Assembly (NCBI GenBank): GCA_028292625.1
Contig: JAQGLY010000052.1
Span: 1 to 60,448 of the forward strand
Direction of reading: 5' to 3'
DNA from: Herbaspirillum sp.
Lineage (GTDB): Bacteria > Pseudomonadota > Gammaproteobacteria > Burkholderiales > Burkholderiaceae_D
DNA: 60,448 nt
The position numbers and the translations under genes are program-made. Position 1 is the stretch's first letter. Each line of letters opens with the position of its first letter. Shown here one piece after another: positions 12,270 through 23,357 of this stretch. The notes below the pieces were generated by a model. It had not been told where the DNA came from, did no database searches, and saw only the letters and a list, made by a program, of their open reading frames with translations.

Positions 12270-12947
12270 TCAACCCCGTTCCTGCGATTTCAGCAGCACC
12301 ATCAGCGCCCCGGAGCCGCCTTCGGCCGGCGTGGCCTGGCAAAACGCCAGCACCTCATCCTTTTGAATCAGCCAGTTGCGCACCTTGTTTTTGAGCACCG
12401 GCTCGCGATTGAGCGATCCCAAGCCCTTGCCGTGAATCACGCGCACGCAGCGCAACCCGCGCCGGCGGACTTCGCGCAGAAATTCACCCAGTGCATCGCG
12501 CGCCTGATCGGTGCGCATGCCGTGCAAATCCAGTTCTTCCTGAATCACCCAATGACCGCGCCGCAGCTTGCGCAGCGTATCCTGGCCGATGCCGTTGCGG
12601 GCATAGCTGAGCCTGTCGTCGGTGTCGAGCAGCGTATCGTAGGTAAATTCGTCGGAGATCGATTCCCGCAGCGCGGCCTGTTCGTCGGCCAGATGCTGAC
12701 GCGCTTCGGCCGACGGCCGCGGCGCGGCGTGATGATGCTTGTCGTGGGATGGCAGCGGCGCGACCTGCCCGATGCTGCGGCGGAACAGGTCGGCTTCTTC
12801 CTCCGCGATTTTCGCCAGCCGCGCCGCTTCGGCCTCGGCGAGCGCGCGCGCCTCCGCTTGCGCCTTTAAATCCTTGCGCAGCGCATTCAGTGCGGTGAAA
12901 TCCTTGATTGAGGCGGGCATGACGGTTCTCGGTGCGACATCAACCAT
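12270..12947 (-). CDS. Smr/MutS2-C domain protein (SmrA/SmrB-like)
   Basis: The 225-residue protein has a charged, Ala/Glu/Lys-rich coiled-coil N-terminal half (about residues 15-55). Its C-terminal Smr domain shows the signature LDLHGMRTDQARDALGEFL and VRVIHGKGLGS (LDLH and HGKG). Smr domains act as nucleases; in E. coli SmrB cleaves mRNA at collided ribosomes, while other members are linked to DNA. Which activity applies here cannot be told from the sequence. It converges on glnB and lies upstream-adjacent to the trxB 3' end on the same strand. Confidence 0.88.
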   Translation of the reverse strand: MVDVAPRTVMPASIKDFTALNALRKDLKAQAEARALAEAEAARLAKIAEEEADLFRRSIGQVAPLPSHDKHHHAAPRPSAEARQHLADEQAALRESISDEFTYDTLLDTDDRLSYARNGIGQDTLRKLRRGHWVIQEELDLHGMRTDQARDALGEFLREVRRRGLRCVRVIHGKGLGSLNREPVLKNKVRNWLIQKDEVLAFCQATPAEGGSGALMVLLKSQERG

Positions 12948-12998
12948 GCAGTATGACTGCCGCCGCGATCAGCCTGACGGCGGCAGCCGTGCCTGGTC

Positions 12999-14138
<1,140 letters not shown>

Positions 14139-14208
14139 TTACATTCTGAGAGGCGATAGCCCGTTACAATGCATCGATAGTAATATTGGCAACAAAGCAG
14201 ACAGATCC

Positions 14209-16530
14209 ATGACCCGAACCTCCCAAGCGTATACCCGTAGCCCCAAGCCCGCCGATCCGCCGCCGCTGCCGAACCGGCTGGTGCGGCTGCTGTCCGAAGC
14301 GCGCTGGCTGGCCCTGATCGCCCTGACCGTTTACATGGTGCTGATCCTGCTGACCTATTCGCATCAGGACCCCGGCTGGTCGTATTCCAATGCCAATGCG
14401 CATCTGCATAACTGGGGCGGCAAGGTCGGCGCCTACACCGCCGATCTGCTGCTGTATGTATTCGGCTTGTCGGCGTGGTGGTTTTGCGTGTTGTGCGGGC
14501 GTTACGTGTGGCTGGGGTATCGCCGCATGTCGCGCCGTTTCCTGCTGGAACAAGGCGACGAACCGGAACATCGGTACGAAATGCCGATACGGCTGGCCGG
14601 TTTCGCGCTGATGCTGGCCGGCAGCATGGGCATCGAATACATGCGCATGTACAGCATGAAGCTGCCGCAGCCGCGCGCGCCGGGCGGCGTGCTGGGCGAA
14701 TTGATCGGCGGCAATGCGCAGAGCGCCTTCGGATTCACCGGCGCCACCCTGGCGCTGCTGCTGTTGTTCGGACTCGGTTTCAGCCTGTTTTTCCATGTGT
14801 CCTGGCTGGCGGCGGTGGAACGCATCGGCGCGGCGCTGGAAAACGCCGTGTTCGGGCTGAAGAATTTCTATGTGGCGCGGGAAGATCGCAAAGTCGGCCA
14901 TGTGGCCGCGGTCAAGCGCGAAGAGGTAGTGGTGCAGGAGCGCGCCAGAACGGTCGAGGCGCCGCCGATCCGGATCGAGCCGCAAATCGTCGGTGTGCAG
15001 AAATCGGAACGCATCGAGAAAGAGAAGCAGACCACGCTGTTCGAGGATCTCGACGGCGATTTGCCGCCGCTGTCCCTGCTGGACGAAGCGCCGCCGGCGC
15101 AGCAGACCGTGACGGTCGAAACGCTGGAATTCACCAGCCGCCTGATCGAGAAAAAATTGTCCGATTTCGGCGTGCAGGTCAAAGTCATCGCGGCGCATCC
15201 GGGACCGGTCATCACACGCTACGAAATCGAACCGGCCACCGGCGTCAAGGGCAGCCAGATCGTCGGACTGGCGCGCGATCTGGCGCGTTCGCTGTCGCTG
15301 ACCTCGATCCGCGTGGTCGAAGTCATCGCCGGCAAGAATTACATGGGACTGGAATTGCCGAATCCGAAACGGCAGATCGTGCGTCTGACCGAAATCCTCG
15401 GCTCCAAGATTTACAACGACAGTTCGTCCAGCCTGACCATCGCGCTGGGCAAGGACATCGCCGGCCATCCGATGGTGGCCGATCTGGCCAAGATGCCGCA
15501 TTTGCTGGTGGCCGGCACCACCGGTTCGGGCAAATCGGTGGGCATCAACGCCACCATTCTGTCGCTGCTGTACAAATCCAGTCCGAACGACGTCAAGCTG
15601 ATTCTGATCGATCCGAAGATGCTGGAGTTGTCCATCTACGAAGGCATTCCGCATCTGCTGGCGCCGGTGGTGACCGATATGCAGCAGGCCGGTCATGCGC
15701 TGAACTGGGCGGTGGCCGAAATGGAGCGCCGCTACAAGAAAATGTCGAAGGTCGGCGTGCGCAATCTGGCCGGCTATAACCAGAAGATCGCCGACGCCGA
15801 CAAGCGCGGCGAAAAAATCCCGAATCCGTTCAGCCTGACGCCGGACGCCCCGGAACCGCTGGAGAAATTGCCGACCATCGTGATCATCATCGACGAGCTG
15901 GCCGATCTGATGATGGTGGTCGGCAAGAAGGTGGAAGAATTGATCGCCCGTATCGCGCAGAAGGCGCGCGCCGCGGGCATCCATCTGATCCTGGCGACAC
16001 AGCGGCCGTCGGTGGACGTGATTACCGGCCTGATCAAGGCCAACGTGCCGACGCGGATCTCGTTCCAGGTCAGCAGCAAGATCGATTCGCGCACGATTCT
16101 GGATCAAATGGGCGCGGAAGCCTTGCTTGGCATGGGCGATATGCTGTACATGCCGCCGGGCACCGGCTTGCCGATCCGCGTGCATGGCGCCTTCGTGTCT
16201 GACGACGAAGTCCATCGCGTGGTCGATCACCTGAAGGCGCAGGGCGAGCCGAACTACATCGAAGGCATCCTGGAAGGCGGCGTGGCCGGGGATGCCGACG
16301 GCGCGGCGGGCGGCGCCGGCGGCGGCGAAGGCGACGAGCTGTACGATCAGGCGGTGGCGGTGGTGCTGAAAAACCGGCGCGCGTCGATTTCGCTGGTGCA
16401 GCGTCATTTGCGCATCGGCTATAACCGCGCCGCGCGTTTGCTGGAGCAAATGGAAAACAGCGGACTGGTGTCCAGCATGCAGTCGAACGGCAATCGGGAA
16501 ATCCTGGTACCGGCCGGCAATTCGGAATAA
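14209..16530 (+). CDS. ftsK: DNA translocase FtsK
   Basis: FtsK is a division-septum DNA pump that moves chromosome termini and activates XerCD recombination at dif. The 773-residue protein is the short-linker type. Four N-terminal transmembrane helices (within about residues 25-190) are followed by a charged linker and a RecA-like motor with Walker [14 protein letters not shown] near residue 438 and Walker [13 protein letters not shown]. The C-terminal winged-helix gamma domain ([25 protein letters not shown]) would read KOPS sequences. I placed the start at ATG 14209 (MTRTSQAY); the open frame extends upstream but looks non-coding. It is followed by lolA, as in many beta- and gammaproteobacteria. 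Confidence 0.96.
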   Translation: MTRTSQAYTRSPKPADPPPLPNRLVRLLSEARWLALIALTVYMVLILLTYSHQDPGWSYSNANAHLHNWGGKVGAYTADLLLYVFGLSAWWFCVLCGRYVWLGYRRMSRRFLLEQGDEPEHRYEMPIRLAGFALMLAGSMGIEYMRMYSMKLPQPRAPGGVLGELIGGNAQSAFGFTGATLALLLLFGLGFSLFFHVSWLAAVERIGAALENAVFGLKNFYVAREDRKVGHVAAVKREEVVVQERARTVEAPPIRIEPQIVGVQKSERIEKEKQTTLFEDLDGDLPPLSLLDEAPPAQQTVTVETLEFTSRLIEKKLSDFGVQVKVIAAHPGPVITRYEIEPATGVKGSQIVGLARDLARSLSLTSIRVVEVIAGKNYMGLELPNPKRQIVRLTEILGSKIYNDSSSSLTIALGKDIAGHPMVADLAKMPHLLVAGTTGSGKSVGINATILSLLYKSSPNDVKLILIDPKMLELSIYEGIPHLLAPVVTDMQQAGHALNWAVAEMERRYKKMSKVGVRNLAGYNQKIADADKRGEKIPNPFSLTPDAPEPLEKLPTIVIIIDELADLMMVVGKKVEELIARIAQKARAAGIHLILATQRPSVDVITGLIKANVPTRISFQVSSKIDSRTILDQMGAEALLGMGDMLYMPPGTGLPIRVHGAFVSDDEVHRVVDHLKAQGEPNYIEGILEGGVAGDADGAAGGAGGGEGDELYDQAVAVVLKNRRASISLVQRHLRIGYNRAARLLEQMENSGLVSSMQSNGNREILVPAGNSE

Positions 16531-16588
16531 AGCGGCAAAGCCACAGCGAAGTTGGCAGGCCCTAAGCGCAGACTGAAACAGGACTCAA

Positions 16589-17233
16589 ATGAGATTAGCA
16601 AGATTCAATCGTTTTTTCACTATCTGTATTTCCGCGGCGGCTATCGCCGCACCATCGCTGGCCCACGCCGACGCGCTGGCGCAATTCAAGACTTTCGTCG
16701 CCGGCACCCAGTCGGCAAAAGGCGATTTCACGCAGCGCCTGGTCAAGACCGACAGCGGGCATGCCAATGTATCGAGCGTGTCCAGCGGCACCTTTGTATT
16801 CGCGCGGCCCGGCAAATTCATCTGGACCTATCAAAAGCCGTACGAGCAAGTGCTGCAGGCCGACGGCGAACAACTCTATATTTACGACAAGGATCTGAAC
16901 CAGGTCACCACGCGCAAGCTGGGTAGCGCGCTGGGTTCGTCGCCGGCGGCGATCCTGTTCGGCAGCAACGATCTGGAACAGAATTTCACGCTGAAAGCGG
17001 GCGCGACGAAAGATGGCATGGAATGGCTGGAAGCGACACCGAAAAGCAAGGACACGACCTTCGACCGCATCGGCATCGGCATGCGCGACGGCTTGCCGCA
17101 GGCGATGGAATTGCGCGATTCTTTCGGTCAGACATCGCTGCTGACCTTCAGCAACTTTCAAAAAAATCCGACGCTCAATGCGGGCAGTTTCAAATTTACC
17201 GTGCCCAAGGGCGCGGATGTATTGAACGACTGA
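16589..17233 (+). CDS. lolA: Outer-membrane lipoprotein carrier protein LolA
   Basis: LolA is a periplasmic chaperone that ferries lipoproteins from the LolCDE transporter to LolB at the outer membrane. The 214-residue precursor begins with a cleavable signal peptide (basic MRLARFNRF, hydrophobic core, cleavage probably after SLAHA). The mature part has the family pattern [32 protein letters not shown], and [18 protein letters not shown]. It lies 58 bp after ftsK, the usual arrangement. Its partner genes lolC and lolD are at 53-55 kb in this window. Confidence 0.95.
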   Translation: MRLARFNRFFTICISAAAIAAPSLAHADALAQFKTFVAGTQSAKGDFTQRLVKTDSGHANVSSVSSGTFVFARPGKFIWTYQKPYEQVLQADGEQLYIYDKDLNQVTTRKLGSALGSSPAAILFGSNDLEQNFTLKAGATKDGMEWLEATPKSKDTTFDRIGIGMRDGLPQAMELRDSFGQTSLLTFSNFQKNPTLNAGSFKFTVPKGADVLND

Positions 17234-17247
17234 GTTAAACAACCGAG

Positions 17248-17271
17248 CTAGGGCCTGTTAACAGGCCCTAG
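17248..17271. repeat. 24-bp perfect palindrome overlapping the ribosome binding site of the FtsX-type permease
   Basis: The half-site CTAGGGCCTGTT is followed directly by its exact reverse complement. As RNA it would fold into a 10-bp stem with a TTAA loop. Its right end (AGG) runs into the AGGAAA Shine-Dalgarno six bases before the ATG at 17278. It could act as a terminator of lolA (no T-run), a dimeric-repressor site, or an RNA hairpin hiding the ribosome binding site. Confidence 0.7.
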
Positions 17272-17277
17272 GAAAGC

Positions 17278-19782
17278 ATGCTCCTGCAATCATTAAGAAT
17301 GACCCGCCGCGACTGGCGCGCCGGCGAACTGCGCTTTTTACTGGTGGCCCTGATCGTCGCGGTGGCGGCGCTGTCGTCGGTCGGTTTTTTCGTCGATCGC
17401 ATGCGCCAGGGACTCACGCGCGACGCCGCGCAATTGCTGGGCGCCGATCTGTTGTTGAGCGCCGATCTGCCGGTGCCGCCCGATTGGCGCGCGCAGGCGC
17501 AGGCGAATGGCCTGACGGTTGCCGATACCGCGATATTCCCCAGCATGGCGATCGCCGGCGAAGGCGAACAATCGCGTTCGCTGCTCAGTTCGGTCAAGGC
17601 GGTGTCGCCGGGCTATCCGTTACGCGGCAAGCTGAGCGTCAGCGACCGCACCGACGGCAGCGCCGCCGCCAAAACTTCCGCCACTCCCGCGCCGGGCTCG
17701 GTATGGGTCGACCCGGGTATCTTGGCGGCATTGAATTTGCGGATCGGCGATCCGCTGACGCTGGGCGATAAGCGCTTTATCGTCGCCAAAACCATCGCCA
17801 CCGAGCCCGATCGCGGCAGCGGCTTCGTCAATTTCTCGCCGCGGGTGATGCTGGCGATGTCCGATTTGCCGCAAACCAATCTGATCCAGTTCGGTTCGCG
17901 CGTCACCTATAGGCTGCTGATGGCCGGCACGCCCGAGGCGGTGCGCGTGTATCAGGCGCAACTGGAAAAGCGCATCGCCGACGACAACGTCAAGGGCATG
18001 CAGCTGGAATCGCTGAAAAACGGACGCCCCGAAATGACCGCCACGCTGGATCGCGCCGAGCAATTCCTGTCGCTGGTCGGCCTGCTGTCGGCGATGCTGG
18101 CCGCGATCGCGGTGGCGATGGCGGCGCGCCGTTTCATGCTGCGTCATCTGGACGCCAGCGCGATGCTGCGCTGCCTGGGCATGACGCAGAACCAGGCCAC
18201 GGCGATGTATGCGCTTGAATTCCTGATCGTCGGCCTGGCCGGCAGCGGCCTGGGCGTGCTGGCCGGTTTCGGCGCGCATTTCATGTTGCTGGAATGGCTG
18301 GGACGTTTTATTCCAAACACGCTGCCGGCGGCGAGCTGGCTGCCGGCGCTGCAGGGCGTGGCGACCGGCTTGCTGTTGTTGATCGGTTTTGCGCTGCCGC
18401 CTATCCTGCAGTTACGCAATGTGCCGCACAACCGCGTGATCCGGCGCGAACAGGATGCGCCGCAGCCGTTGACGCTGGCCGCCTATCTGTTGGGCGCGCT
18501 GGCGTTTATCGGCCTGCTGCTGTGGCAGGCGCGCGATATCCGGCTGGGTTTGCTGACGGCAGGCGGTTTTCTCGGCGCCCTGGCGCTGTTCGCGCTGATC
18601 GCCTGGCTGTCGCTGAAAGGCTTGCGCCGGCTGCGCGGCCTGTCCAGCCATCAAAGCTGGCTGTTTGCGCTGACCGGGCTGCAACGCCGTCCCGGCGCGA
18701 CGATCATGCAAATCGTGGCGCTCAGCCTGGGTTTGATGGCGTTGCTGTTGTTGACCGTGATTCGCGGCGATCTGGTAGGCGCATGGCGGCAATCGACGCC
18801 GGCCGATGCGCCTAACCGTTTTGTGATCAATATCCAGACCGACCAGAAAGCCGCGGTCGAGCAGCAATTGCATCAAAGCGGCATCGCGCAGCCCGAGCTG
18901 TATCCGATGATCCGCGGCAGGCTGATCGCGGTCAACGGCGTCGAGATCACCGCCAACACCTATCCCGACGAGCACGCGCGGCGGCTGATCAATCGTGAAT
19001 TCAATTTATCGACGATGACCAGCCTGCCGCCGCAAAACCAGATCGTGGCCGGCCGCTGGTACGACGACAGCAAGCCGGAAGCCTCGGTCGAGGAAGGGCT
19101 GGCCAAAACCCTGAATTTGAAACTGGGCGACCAATTGAAGTTCGACATCGCCGGCCAGACCGTCACTGCGCCGATCACCAGCTTGCGTAAACTGGAATGG
19201 GGATCAATGCGCGTGAATTTCTTCGTCATCATCAATCCGCATGCGATGACCGACATGCCGCAGAGCTGGATTACCGCGTTTCATTTGCCGCCGGCGCAGG
19301 CCCAGTTCGGCAATCGCCTTACGCGCGACTTCCCGAATCTGACGGTGGTGGATATCGGCGTCGTCCTGAAGCAATTGCAGGACGTGGTCGATCAGGTAGT
19401 GGCGGCGGTCGAATTCCTGTTCATGTTCACGCTGGTTTCCGGCGTGCTGGTGCTGTATGCCGCGCTGGTGGGATCGCAGGATGCGCGCATCCGCGAAGCC
19501 GGCCTGTTGCGCGCGCTCGGCGCCACGCGCCGTCAGCTGGCGCAGGCGCAATGGATAGAGTTCGGCCTGGTCGGCGCGCTGGCCGGGCTGCTGGCGGCGA
19601 CCGGCGCGGCCGCCACCGGCTGGGCGCTGGCCAATTACGTATTCGATTTCGAATGGCATTTCAGCCCGCTGGTATGGCTGTCCGGCATGCTGGTCGGCGC
19701 GGCATGCGCGCTGATAGGCGGCTGGGCCGGATTGCGCAATGTGCTGAACCGGCCGCCGATGCAATCCTTGCGCGAAGCGTAA
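17278..19782 (+). CDS. ybbP: FtsX-family ABC transporter permease (YbbP-like)
   Basis: The 834-residue membrane protein has the YbbP layout: an N-terminal transmembrane helix (about 20-40), a large extracytoplasmic domain, two FtsX permease domains, and more than eight hydrophobic helices in total. The first FtsX module contains MLRHLDASAMLRCLGMTQNQA, and the last contains REAGLLRALGATRRQLAQAQW, the typical intracellular coupling motifs of MacB/FtsX-type permeases. These proteins normally pair with a small ATPase such as YbbA, for export or membrane-remodelling work. No ATPase gene is adjacent here. Substrate unknown. AGGAAA is six bases before the ATG. Confidence 0.88.
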   Translation: MLLQSLRMTRRDWRAGELRFLLVALIVAVAALSSVGFFVDRMRQGLTRDAAQLLGADLLLSADLPVPPDWRAQAQANGLTVADTAIFPSMAIAGEGEQSRSLLSSVKAVSPGYPLRGKLSVSDRTDGSAAAKTSATPAPGSVWVDPGILAALNLRIGDPLTLGDKRFIVAKTIATEPDRGSGFVNFSPRVMLAMSDLPQTNLIQFGSRVTYRLLMAGTPEAVRVYQAQLEKRIADDNVKGMQLESLKNGRPEMTATLDRAEQFLSLVGLLSAMLAAIAVAMAARRFMLRHLDASAMLRCLGMTQNQATAMYALEFLIVGLAGSGLGVLAGFGAHFMLLEWLGRFIPNTLPAASWLPALQGVATGLLLLIGFALPPILQLRNVPHNRVIRREQDAPQPLTLAAYLLGALAFIGLLLWQARDIRLGLLTAGGFLGALALFALIAWLSLKGLRRLRGLSSHQSWLFALTGLQRRPGATIMQIVALSLGLMALLLLTVIRGDLVGAWRQSTPADAPNRFVINIQTDQKAAVEQQLHQSGIAQPELYPMIRGRLIAVNGVEITANTYPDEHARRLINREFNLSTMTSLPPQNQIVAGRWYDDSKPEASVEEGLAKTLNLKLGDQLKFDIAGQTVTAPITSLRKLEWGSMRVNFFVIINPHAMTDMPQSWITAFHLPPAQAQFGNRLTRDFPNLTVVDIGVVLKQLQDVVDQVVAAVEFLFMFTLVSGVLVLYAALVGSQDARIREAGLLRALGATRRQLAQAQWIEFGLVGALAGLLAATGAAATGWALANYVFDFEWHFSPLVWLSGMLVGAACALIGGWAGLRNVLNRPPMQSLREA

Positions 19783-19813
19783 GCGAAGGCCGGTTTGCGC
19801 TATCATTCGGATC

Positions 19814-20215
19814 ATGCAAATTGAACAGCCAAACCAGCCCAGTGTCTTCGAGATGATCGGCGGCGCAGAGAAACTGCGCGAGATGATTGACCGTTTTTAC
19901 GATTTGATGGACCTGGAACCGGAATTCGCCGGCCTGCGCGCGCTGCACCCGCCCACGCTGGACGGTTCGCGCGACAAAACCTATAAATTTTTATCCGGCT
20001 GGAGCGGCGGTCCGAATCTGTATGTCGAGCAGTACGGTCATCCGATGCTGCGCGCGCGCCATTTGCCGTATGCGATCGGCTTGTCCGAACGCGATCAATG
20101 GCTGCGCTGCATGGCGCGCGCGATGGAAGACATCGGCCTCGGCGAAAACCTGCGGGAGCGGCTGCTGACATCCTTCTATCAGACCGCCGACTGGATGCGC
20201 AACAAGGCAGGCTAA
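19814..20215 (+). CDS. Group II truncated haemoglobin
   Basis: The 133-residue protein fits the 2-on-2 globin fold of group II (GlbO/YjbI type). It carries FYDLMD in the B helix with the B10 tyrosine, and YGHPMLRARHLPYAIG, where the histidine of RHLP is the proximal F8 ligand. RDQWLRCM follows with the G8 tryptophan characteristic of group II, then a helical ending. It binds haem and is likely to handle O2, NO or peroxide in the cytoplasm. It lies 31 bp after ybbP and 36 bp before rmuC, all on the same strand. Confidence 0.92.
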   Translation: MQIEQPNQPSVFEMIGGAEKLREMIDRFYDLMDLEPEFAGLRALHPPTLDGSRDKTYKFLSGWSGGPNLYVEQYGHPMLRARHLPYAIGLSERDQWLRCMARAMEDIGLGENLRERLLTSFYQTADWMRNKAG

Positions 20216-20251
20216 CAACGCCGGCCAGCGCCGGCGGACTCGAATTCCCCT

Positions 20252-21736
20252 ATGACAACTGCAGAAATCATTCTTATCGTTCTAGGCGTCGTGATCATTG
20301 CGTTGCAGATCGCGGCCTTGCTGCGCGCCGGCAATCGCGGCGCCGAATCGGCCCACGAGCAGAGCGCGCAACAAATCGGCCAGTTGAAGACCGAGCTGCA
20401 ACGCCATCAACAAGACATGGCCGAGCGCACCGAACGCGAACTGCGCGCGCAATTGCAAAGCACCGCCCAAAGCACGCGGCAGGAACTGGGCAGTAACTTC
20501 GCGCAACTGCAGCAAACGCTGGCCACGCAGATCAGCAGCGTGGCGACGCTGCAAAACAACCAGATCGACGGCTTCGCGCAGCAGCTGGTCAAACTCAACG
20601 AAACCAACGCGCAGCAACTGGACAGCATGCGCCTGGCGATGAATCAGCAAGCGCAAAGCAGCCGCGAAGAGCAGGGCGCGTCGCTGAAGCGTTTCGGCGA
20701 CACCCTGAATCAGACCCTGTCGACGCTGACCGAATCGAACGCCCTGCGCATGGCCGAAGTCCGCGCCACGCTGGAAGCCCGGATCAAGGATCTGCAGACC
20801 GACAACGGCACGCGTCTGGAAGAGATGCGCAAGACCGTCGACGAAAAACTGCACGCGACGCTGGAGCAGCGTCTGGGCGAATCGTTCAAGCTGGTGTCCG
20901 ATCGGCTGGAAAAGGTGCATCAGGGTCTGGGCGAAATGCAGCAATTGGCGATAGGCGTCGGCGATCTGAAGCGTGTGCTGACCAATGTCAAGACCCGTGG
21001 CACGTGGGGCGAAGTCCAGCTGGAAATGCTGCTGGAGCAAATGTTGACGCCCGACCAATACGCGAAGAATGTGGAAACCGTCCCCGCCAGCGGCGAGCGC
21101 GTGGAATTCGCGATCAAGCTGCCCGGCACCGTGGACGGCGGTGCGCCGGTATGGATGCCGATCGACGCCAAATTCCCGAAAGAGCAATACGAACGCCTGG
21201 CCGACGCCGCCGACCGCGCCGATGCGGAAGGGGTGGCGCTGGCCGGCCGCGAACTGGAGCGTGCGATACGCGGCGAAGCCAAGACCATCGCCGAAAAATA
21301 TCTGTCGCCGCCGCTGACCACCGATTTCGCGATTCTGTTTTTACCGACCGAAGGCCTGTATGCGGAAGTGATGCGGCGGCCCGGCCTGTCCGACGATTTG
21401 CAGCGCACCTTCCGCGTCAGCATTGCCGGACCGTCGACCTTGTCGGCATTGCTGAACAGTCTGCAAATGGGATTCCGCACGCTGGCGCTGGAAAAAAGAT
21501 CATCCGAAGTGTGGCAGGTGCTGGGCGCCGTGAAGACCGAATTCGGCAAATTCGGCGACGTATTGGCCGCGACCAGAAATACGCTGGAGCGGGCCGCCAA
21601 GAATATCGAAATGGCTGAAACGCGCAGCCGTCAGATGGCGCGCAAATTGAAGTCGGTGGAGGCGTTGCCGTCGGAAACCGCGCAGGAGTTGCTGGGCGTG
21701 GATCCGGTGGGGGATTTGCTCGACGATACGCTTTAG
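20252..21736 (+). CDS. rmuC: RmuC-family protein (DNA recombination protein RmuC)
   Basis: The 494-residue protein starts with one N-terminal transmembrane helix (IILIVLGVVIIALQIAALL). A very long coiled coil of about 220 residues rich in Q, E, L and R follows. The C-terminal RmuC domain is PD-(D/E)XK nuclease-like and contains LKRVLTNVKTRGTWGEVQLE, the VWMPIDAKFPKEQYERL core and FLPTEGLYAEV. In E. coli rmuC loss lowers recombination at inverted repeats; the biochemical role is unsettled. The gene is convergent with nnr, and the two coding sequences overlap by four bases at their stop codons. Confidence 0.94.
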   Translation: MTTAEIILIVLGVVIIALQIAALLRAGNRGAESAHEQSAQQIGQLKTELQRHQQDMAERTERELRAQLQSTAQSTRQELGSNFAQLQQTLATQISSVATLQNNQIDGFAQQLVKLNETNAQQLDSMRLAMNQQAQSSREEQGASLKRFGDTLNQTLSTLTESNALRMAEVRATLEARIKDLQTDNGTRLEEMRKTVDEKLHATLEQRLGESFKLVSDRLEKVHQGLGEMQQLAIGVGDLKRVLTNVKTRGTWGEVQLEMLLEQMLTPDQYAKNVETVPASGERVEFAIKLPGTVDGGAPVWMPIDAKFPKEQYERLADAADRADAEGVALAGRELERAIRGEAKTIAEKYLSPPLTTDFAILFLPTEGLYAEVMRRPGLSDDLQRTFRVSIAGPSTLSALLNSLQMGFRTLALEKRSSEVWQVLGAVKTEFGKFGDVLAATRNTLERAAKNIEMAETRSRQMARKLKSVEALPSETAQELLGVDPVGDLLDDTL

Positions 21737-23289
21737 GGCCTGCGGCGCCCGCGCTCGGCAATCAAATCATTCAACACCCGCCGTATCGCCACCGTCAGTT
21801 CATCGGCGTGCATCCCGATCGGCCCGATCCCCTGCGTCACCAGCGCATCGGCGGCAGCGCCATGCAGCCAAACCGCGCCCAATGCCGCCTGCCAGGGCTC
21901 CCAATGCTGCGCCAGCAAAGCCGCGCAAACCCCGCTGAGCACATCGCCGCTACCGGCCGTGGCCAGCGCCGGATTGCCGGTCGGATTGATCGCGACCAGC
22001 CCATCGGGGCGCGCAATCACGGTTCCGGATCCTTTCAACACAACAATCGCCTGAAACCGATCCGCCAGGCGCCGGGCTGCCTGCAATCGATCGGCCTGCA
22101 CCGCGGCAGCCGTCACATCGAGCAAGCGCGCAGCCTCCAGCGGATGCGGCGTCAGCAGCGTAGCCGCCGGTCGCCGCCGTGAAATCAACTTCTGCCGCAA
22201 GCCGGGTTCCGCCGCCAGCAAATTAAGCGCATCCGCATCCAGCACCAGATGCCCGGGCGCATGCAAGGCGTGCGATAGCAGATCGTGCGCATCCCGGCTA
22301 TTTCCCAGACCCGGCCCGAGCGCCAGGGTGCTGCGCGAAAGGTCGATGGCGTCCGCTCGCCGGCACATCAATTCGGGATGCGGCGGATCGTAAGCCGGCG
22401 CTTGGCCCAGAAACCCCGCATATACCCGCCCGGCCCCTGCGCAAGCCGCCGCCCGCGCAGCAAGAATGACCGCGCCCGCCATGCCGTCGGCGCCGCCGAC
22501 GATACCGACATCGCCGAAACTGCCCTTGTGCGAATTCTGCGCGCGTGGTTGCAAACCGGCTGCAAATAGATCCGGCCCATTCAACATCGCATCGGGATCG
22601 GGAAACAGCGAGCCATCGATTTGCAGATCCGCGACCAGCACTTGCCCGCTGTAGTCGCGGCCATCGCAGGTATGCAAGCCCGGCTTGCCGGCGATAAAGG
22701 TGATGGTGTGCGTAGCCCGCACCGCAAGATCGCCGGCGTCCGCATCCGCCTCGCCGTCAGGCGCCGTTACGCAACCGGTATCCGCATTCAAGCCGCTGGG
22801 CGCGTCCAGCGCCAATACCGGGCAAGCCAGGCGATTGACGTAAGCGAACAGCGCCCGATAGTCGGGACCGGCCGCACGCGCCATCCCGATACCGAACAGG
22901 CCATCCAGCACCAGCGTCCACTGCGATTGAGCGGTCAGGTGATCCGCCGTAATCCAGTCGATAGGCAGATCGCGCGCGCGTTCCAGCGCCCGTTGCGCGT
23001 CGGGCGGCCGCCGATCGCTGTCGATCAGCAGCACCGACACCGCCAATCCGCAGCCGCTCAGCTCGCACGCCGCCTCCACCGCATCGCCGCCGTTGTTGCC
23101 TGGCCCCGCCAGAATCAGAATCCGGGCCGATGCATGATCCGGCAACAAATCCCTGGCCGCGGCGGCAGCCGCCGCGCCGGCGCGCTGCATCAGCGCATAG
23201 GCCGGCAAGGCCGCCAGCGCCGCCTGTTCGATGGTGCGTATTTGCGCCACCGAAAACAGCGCGCCGCTTCTGATGGATGAATGGCTCAT
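21733..23289 (-). CDS. nnr: Bifunctional NAD(P)H-hydrate epimerase / ADP-dependent dehydratase
   Basis: Nnr repairs NAD(P)H damaged by hydration. An N-terminal YjeF-type epimerase is fused to a C-terminal ADP-dependent dehydratase, about 518 residues together as usual. Epimerase signs are MQRAGAAAAAAARDLLP and ILAGPGNNGGDAVEAA. Dehydratase signs are FGDVGIVGGADGMAGAVILAARAAACAGAGRVY, TLLTPHPLEAARLL, VVLKGSGTVIA and NPTGNPALATAGSGDVLSGVCAALLAQ. I chose ATG 23289 because GGAA lies just upstream (AAAGGAAGCCATG); the open frame continues to 23325. It is 68 bp downstream of moeA on the same strand and may belong to its transcript. Confidence 0.94.
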   Translation of the reverse strand: MSHSSIRSGALFSVAQIRTIEQAALAALPAYALMQRAGAAAAAAARDLLPDHASARILILAGPGNNGGDAVEAACELSGCGLAVSVLLIDSDRRPPDAQRALERARDLPIDWITADHLTAQSQWTLVLDGLFGIGMARAAGPDYRALFAYVNRLACPVLALDAPSGLNADTGCVTAPDGEADADAGDLAVRATHTITFIAGKPGLHTCDGRDYSGQVLVADLQIDGSLFPDPDAMLNGPDLFAAGLQPRAQNSHKGSFGDVGIVGGADGMAGAVILAARAAACAGAGRVYAGFLGQAPAYDPPHPELMCRRADAIDLSRSTLALGPGLGNSRDAHDLLSHALHAPGHLVLDADALNLLAAEPGLRQKLISRRRPAATLLTPHPLEAARLLDVTAAAVQADRLQAARRLADRFQAIVVLKGSGTVIARPDGLVAINPTGNPALATAGSGDVLSGVCAALLAQHWEPWQAALGAVWLHGAAADALVTQGIGPIGMHADELTVAIRRVLNDLIAERGRRRP

Positions 23290-23357
23290 GGCTTCCTTTG
23301 AGGGGGGCGCGGCATGGGGCCGCATCGATTCCGACCGCGTGCGCCGGGGGGCAGGCC

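Noticed and set aside
14164..16449. Long minus-strand frame of 761 codons opposite ftsK
   Set aside because: Antisense shadow of ftsK, rich in H, Q, R and D with no domain signature.
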